NCBI GenBank assembly: GCA_900617975.1
Contig: UZAE01012975.1
Coordinates: forward strand, 8,288-28,480
From: Rodentolepis nana
Taxonomy: Eukaryota; Platyhelminthes; Cestoda; Cyclophyllidea; Hymenolepididae
Direction: 5' to 3'
Length of the DNA: 20,193 bases
Part shown: piece after piece, positions 19,930-20,193 of the stretch
How the letters are laid out: every line of letters starts with the position of its first letter
Numbering within the stretch: position 1 is the first letter of the stretch
Notes under the pieces: model-generated
Databases searched by the model: none
The model's input: only the letters and a program-made list of their open reading frames with translations
Told to the model about the DNA's origin: nothing
Position numbers and translations under genes: made by a program

Positions 19930-20193
19930 ATTTTGCAGATATGAATGTACGGTTGCTACCTTAAACACAGCGCATATTCGATCATTTATAACAATTCGAA
20001 AGGTTGACTGAATTAGACACATATTTACACTTATTACTGGAAAACAAGCATTGACCTTATTGCTAATGTTTCAATATAATTATTTGTTCTCCACTTTTAC
20101 CGATTTTTTTTAAATATTGAATGACAATTCTGGTTTTTCTGAAAACCAATTTTTTTACTCCACGAGGATTTTCTTATCATCACATCTTGCAGG

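Noticed and set aside
1..20193. CRISPR array, bacterial operon, phage or defence system
   Set aside because: All supported genes are spliced eukaryotic genes; no regularly spaced repeats or prokaryotic gene arrangement.

Overview
The window is eukaryotic nuclear DNA, most likely from a small invertebrate. It is AT-rich, its protein-coding genes are split by very short GT-AG introns (60, 64, 76 and 81 bases among those seen), it uses AATAAA poly(A) signals, and it carries retroposon-like repeats. The three recognisable proteins are metazoan-type. A flatworm (helminth) draft assembly would fit the gene style and the single-N gaps, but no sequence here proves that placement.

Layout: (1) About 399-5365, plus strand: the 3' majority of a glycerophosphocholine phosphodiesterase gene (GPCPD1-like), with the end of a CBM20-like starch-binding domain followed by a GDPD catalytic domain. 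Its first exon(s) lie before the window and one internal exon was not found. A decayed tRNA-like sequence sits in one intron. (2) 5366-8054: no gene seen, one repeat copy at 6068-6341. (3) 9132-8107, minus strand: a complete mitochondrial ATP synthase gamma gene, including a 38-base first exon that encodes the start of the mitochondrial presequence. (4) 9527 (or 9462)-10041, plus strand: a complete ribosomal protein L35 gene, divergent from ATP synthase gamma with about 330-400 bases between start codons. (5) 10047-16719: mostly no recognisable gene. It has a repeat copy at 13154-13565, a candidate TATA promoter with a three-codon first exon near 14618-14685, and a 30-codon hydrophobic ORF of doubtful status. 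(6) 16721-18877: a separate contig bounded by single Ns, ending in a truncated coiled-coil exon. (7) 18879-20193: a contig whose first 348 bases repeat the last 348 bases before the first N.

The two firm housekeeping genes act in mitochondrial ATP synthesis and cytosolic translation and probably share a bidirectional promoter. The clearest unusual items are a roughly 300-bp SINE-like family (four copies, two with excellent target-site duplications) carrying an intact 5' splice-site consensus on one strand, and a probable misassembly: the contigs on either side of the 2.16 kb insert overlap end to end, so the insert with its orphan exon probably belongs elsewhere.
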